Shown one piece after another: positions 4,730 through 5,684 of a stretch of DNA of 5,684 bases; position 1 is the first letter of the stretch, and each line of letters opens with the position of its first letter. The stretch comes from Alphaproteobacteria bacterium (GTDB taxonomy: Bacteria > Pseudomonadota > Alphaproteobacteria > Rhizobiales > Rhizobiaceae): the NCBI GenBank assembly GCA_017308345.1, contig JAFKFE010000426.1, forward strand, positions 1 to 5,684, in the 5' to 3' direction. Made by a program: the position numbers and the translations under genes. The notes under the pieces are model-generated. The model saw only the letters and a list, made by a program, of their open reading frames with translations. It ran no database searches and had not been told where the DNA came from.

Positions 4730-5684
4730 TCAGGCGTTCCTTCGTCCGGCCAGCGCGAGCGCGGCGGCAGCCGCCACCAGCACGGCGGCGATGGTGAAGG
4801 TGAACGCCATGCCGCCGGCGACGGCAGCCGGCGCGGCGGCCGCGACATCCTTCGCGCCCACGGCGAAGGCGAACACCGCGCCCATCACCGCCGTGCCGGT
4901 GACGAGGCCGAGATTGCGCGAGAGGCTGAGCATGCCCGACACGACGCCGCGCTCGCTGCCGTCGACATCGGCCATGACCGCCGTGTTGTTGGCCGCCTGG
5001 AAGAGCTGGTAGCCTGGCGTGAGCACGACGATCGCCGCCGCGTAACCGGCGACGCCGAATACCCCCGGCAGCACCGCGAGAGCCACGCAGCCGGCCGCCA
5101 TCAGCGCCAGGCCGGCGATGACCATGGCCGCCGCGCCGAGCCGGTCGACGACGCGTCCGGCAATGACGCCGCAGAATGCCGAGACCACTGGCCCGATCGA
5201 CAGCACCGCCCCGGTCGCCGCTTCGCTCAGGCCGAGCGCCCGCGACAGGAAGAACGGGCCGACGACCAGCGTCGCCATCATCACCGTCGAGACCAGCGCG
5301 TTCATGACGAGGCTCGGCGCCAGCACCGGGCCGCGCAGCAGCGAAAGCTTGACCAGGGGCGACGCCACCCTGCTCTCGACGATGACGAACAGCACAGCGC
5401 CGGCCATGGCCGCGCCGAGCAGTGCCAGGTTCAGGCCGCCGAAATGACCGCGCCCGATGGTCATGGCCAGAGCGTAGGCGGCAAGCGTGCCTGCCAGCAG
5501 CAGCGTGCCCAGCGTGTCGAAGCGGGCCTTTGCGCCCGTCGCACGGCGGCCGGTGCCCGCCGCCGGCAGGAAGCGCCAGGCGGCGAGCAGCGCGACGGTG
5601 CCGAGCGCGGCGCTGACGAGGAAGATCGAGCGCCAGCCGAGCGCACTGATCAGCACGCCGCCGAGCGAGGGCCCGAGCGCCGTG
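4730..5684 (-). CDS. MFS transporter, DHA2-type (14-span) drug/solute exporter, 5'-truncated by window edge
   Basis: A proton-coupled multidrug or metabolite exporter of the inner membrane. The fragment has 317 residues. DHA2 proteins usually have about 450-500, so the start and the first four or so spans lie beyond the right edge. It opens with ALGPSLGGVLISALGWRSIF, the antiporter motif C of the fifth span followed by the conserved WR-IF turn. A loop then leads to FDTLGTLLLAG (about 55-65), typical of the extra central spans of the 14-span group. Later marks are PLVKLSLLR (about 109-117), GRVVDRLG (176-183, a motif A-like loop), GYQLFQAANNTAVM and SERGVVSGMLSLSRNLG (about 243-259). It ends LALAGRRNA. 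The GTG at 5656 is an internal valine, not the start. The substrate is not predictable. The convergent permease operon is unlikely to be functionally linked. Confidence 0.93.
   Translation of the reverse strand, partial: TALGPSLGGVLISALGWRSIFLVSAALGTVALLAAWRFLPAAGTGRRATGAKARFDTLGTLLLAGTLAAYALAMTIGRGHFGGLNLALLGAAMAGAVLFVIVESRVASPLVKLSLLRGPVLAPSLVMNALVSTVMMATLVVGPFFLSRALGLSEAATGAVLSIGPVVSAFCGVIAGRVVDRLGAAAMVIAGLALMAAGCVALAVLPGVFGVAGYAAAIVVLTPGYQLFQAANNTAVMADVDGSERGVVSGMLSLSRNLGLVTGTAVMGAVFAFAVGAKDVAAAAPAAVAGGMAFTFTIAAVLVAAAAALALAGRRNA

Noticed and set aside
5654..5656. GTG as the start of the MFS gene
   Set aside because: The upstream codons to the window edge encode TALGPSLGG, the conserved antiporter motif, so the gene continues beyond the window.

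Overview
The window reads as chromosomal DNA of a GC-rich alphaproteobacterium, most likely a Rhizobiales member close to Mesorhizobium or Aminobacter. Three things suggest this: the codon usage, an intergenic palindromic repeat of the kind I remember from Mesorhizobium (an inference from memory), and promoter motifs matching the alphaproteobacterial general-stress sigma factor EcfG (GGAAC-N16-CGTT). I see no rRNA, tRNA, CRISPR array, transposase or phage gene.

Layout. (1) 2-1468 (+): the C-terminal two thirds of a PaoC/YagR-type molybdopterin-binding subunit of the xanthine dehydrogenase/aldehyde oxidase family, cut by the left edge. (2) 1490-1600: a compact palindromic repeat made of three hairpins. 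(3) 1633-2118 (+): a secreted four-cysteine protein of unknown function. (4) 2339-3181 (+): a slipin/stomatin-like SPFH membrane protein. (5) 3207-3250: a perfect 13-bp hairpin between the convergent slipin and histidine-rich genes. (6) 3275-3586 (-): a small exported histidine-rich protein. (7) 3716-3910 (-): a 64-aa DUF3606-like protein. (8) 4109-4210 and 4217-4615 (+): a 33-aa single-span membrane protein followed 6 nt later by a low-affinity iron permease family protein. (9) 4626-4704: two hairpins between convergent genes. (10) 4730-5684 (-): a DHA2-type MFS exporter, cut by the right edge.

The most interesting part is 3275-4615. It holds four short genes with few characterised relatives. 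An exact EcfG-type promoter (4047-4071, +) precedes the 33-aa/permease pair. A one-mismatch version (3628-3652, -) precedes the histidine-rich gene. A more degenerate element with the same 16-nt spacer (3951-3975, -) precedes the DUF3606-like gene. This suggests a small general-stress-response cluster of envelope and metal-related proteins. It is an inference from motifs only. The outer genes (molybdoenzyme, slipin, MFS exporter) look like ordinary, functionally unrelated neighbours.
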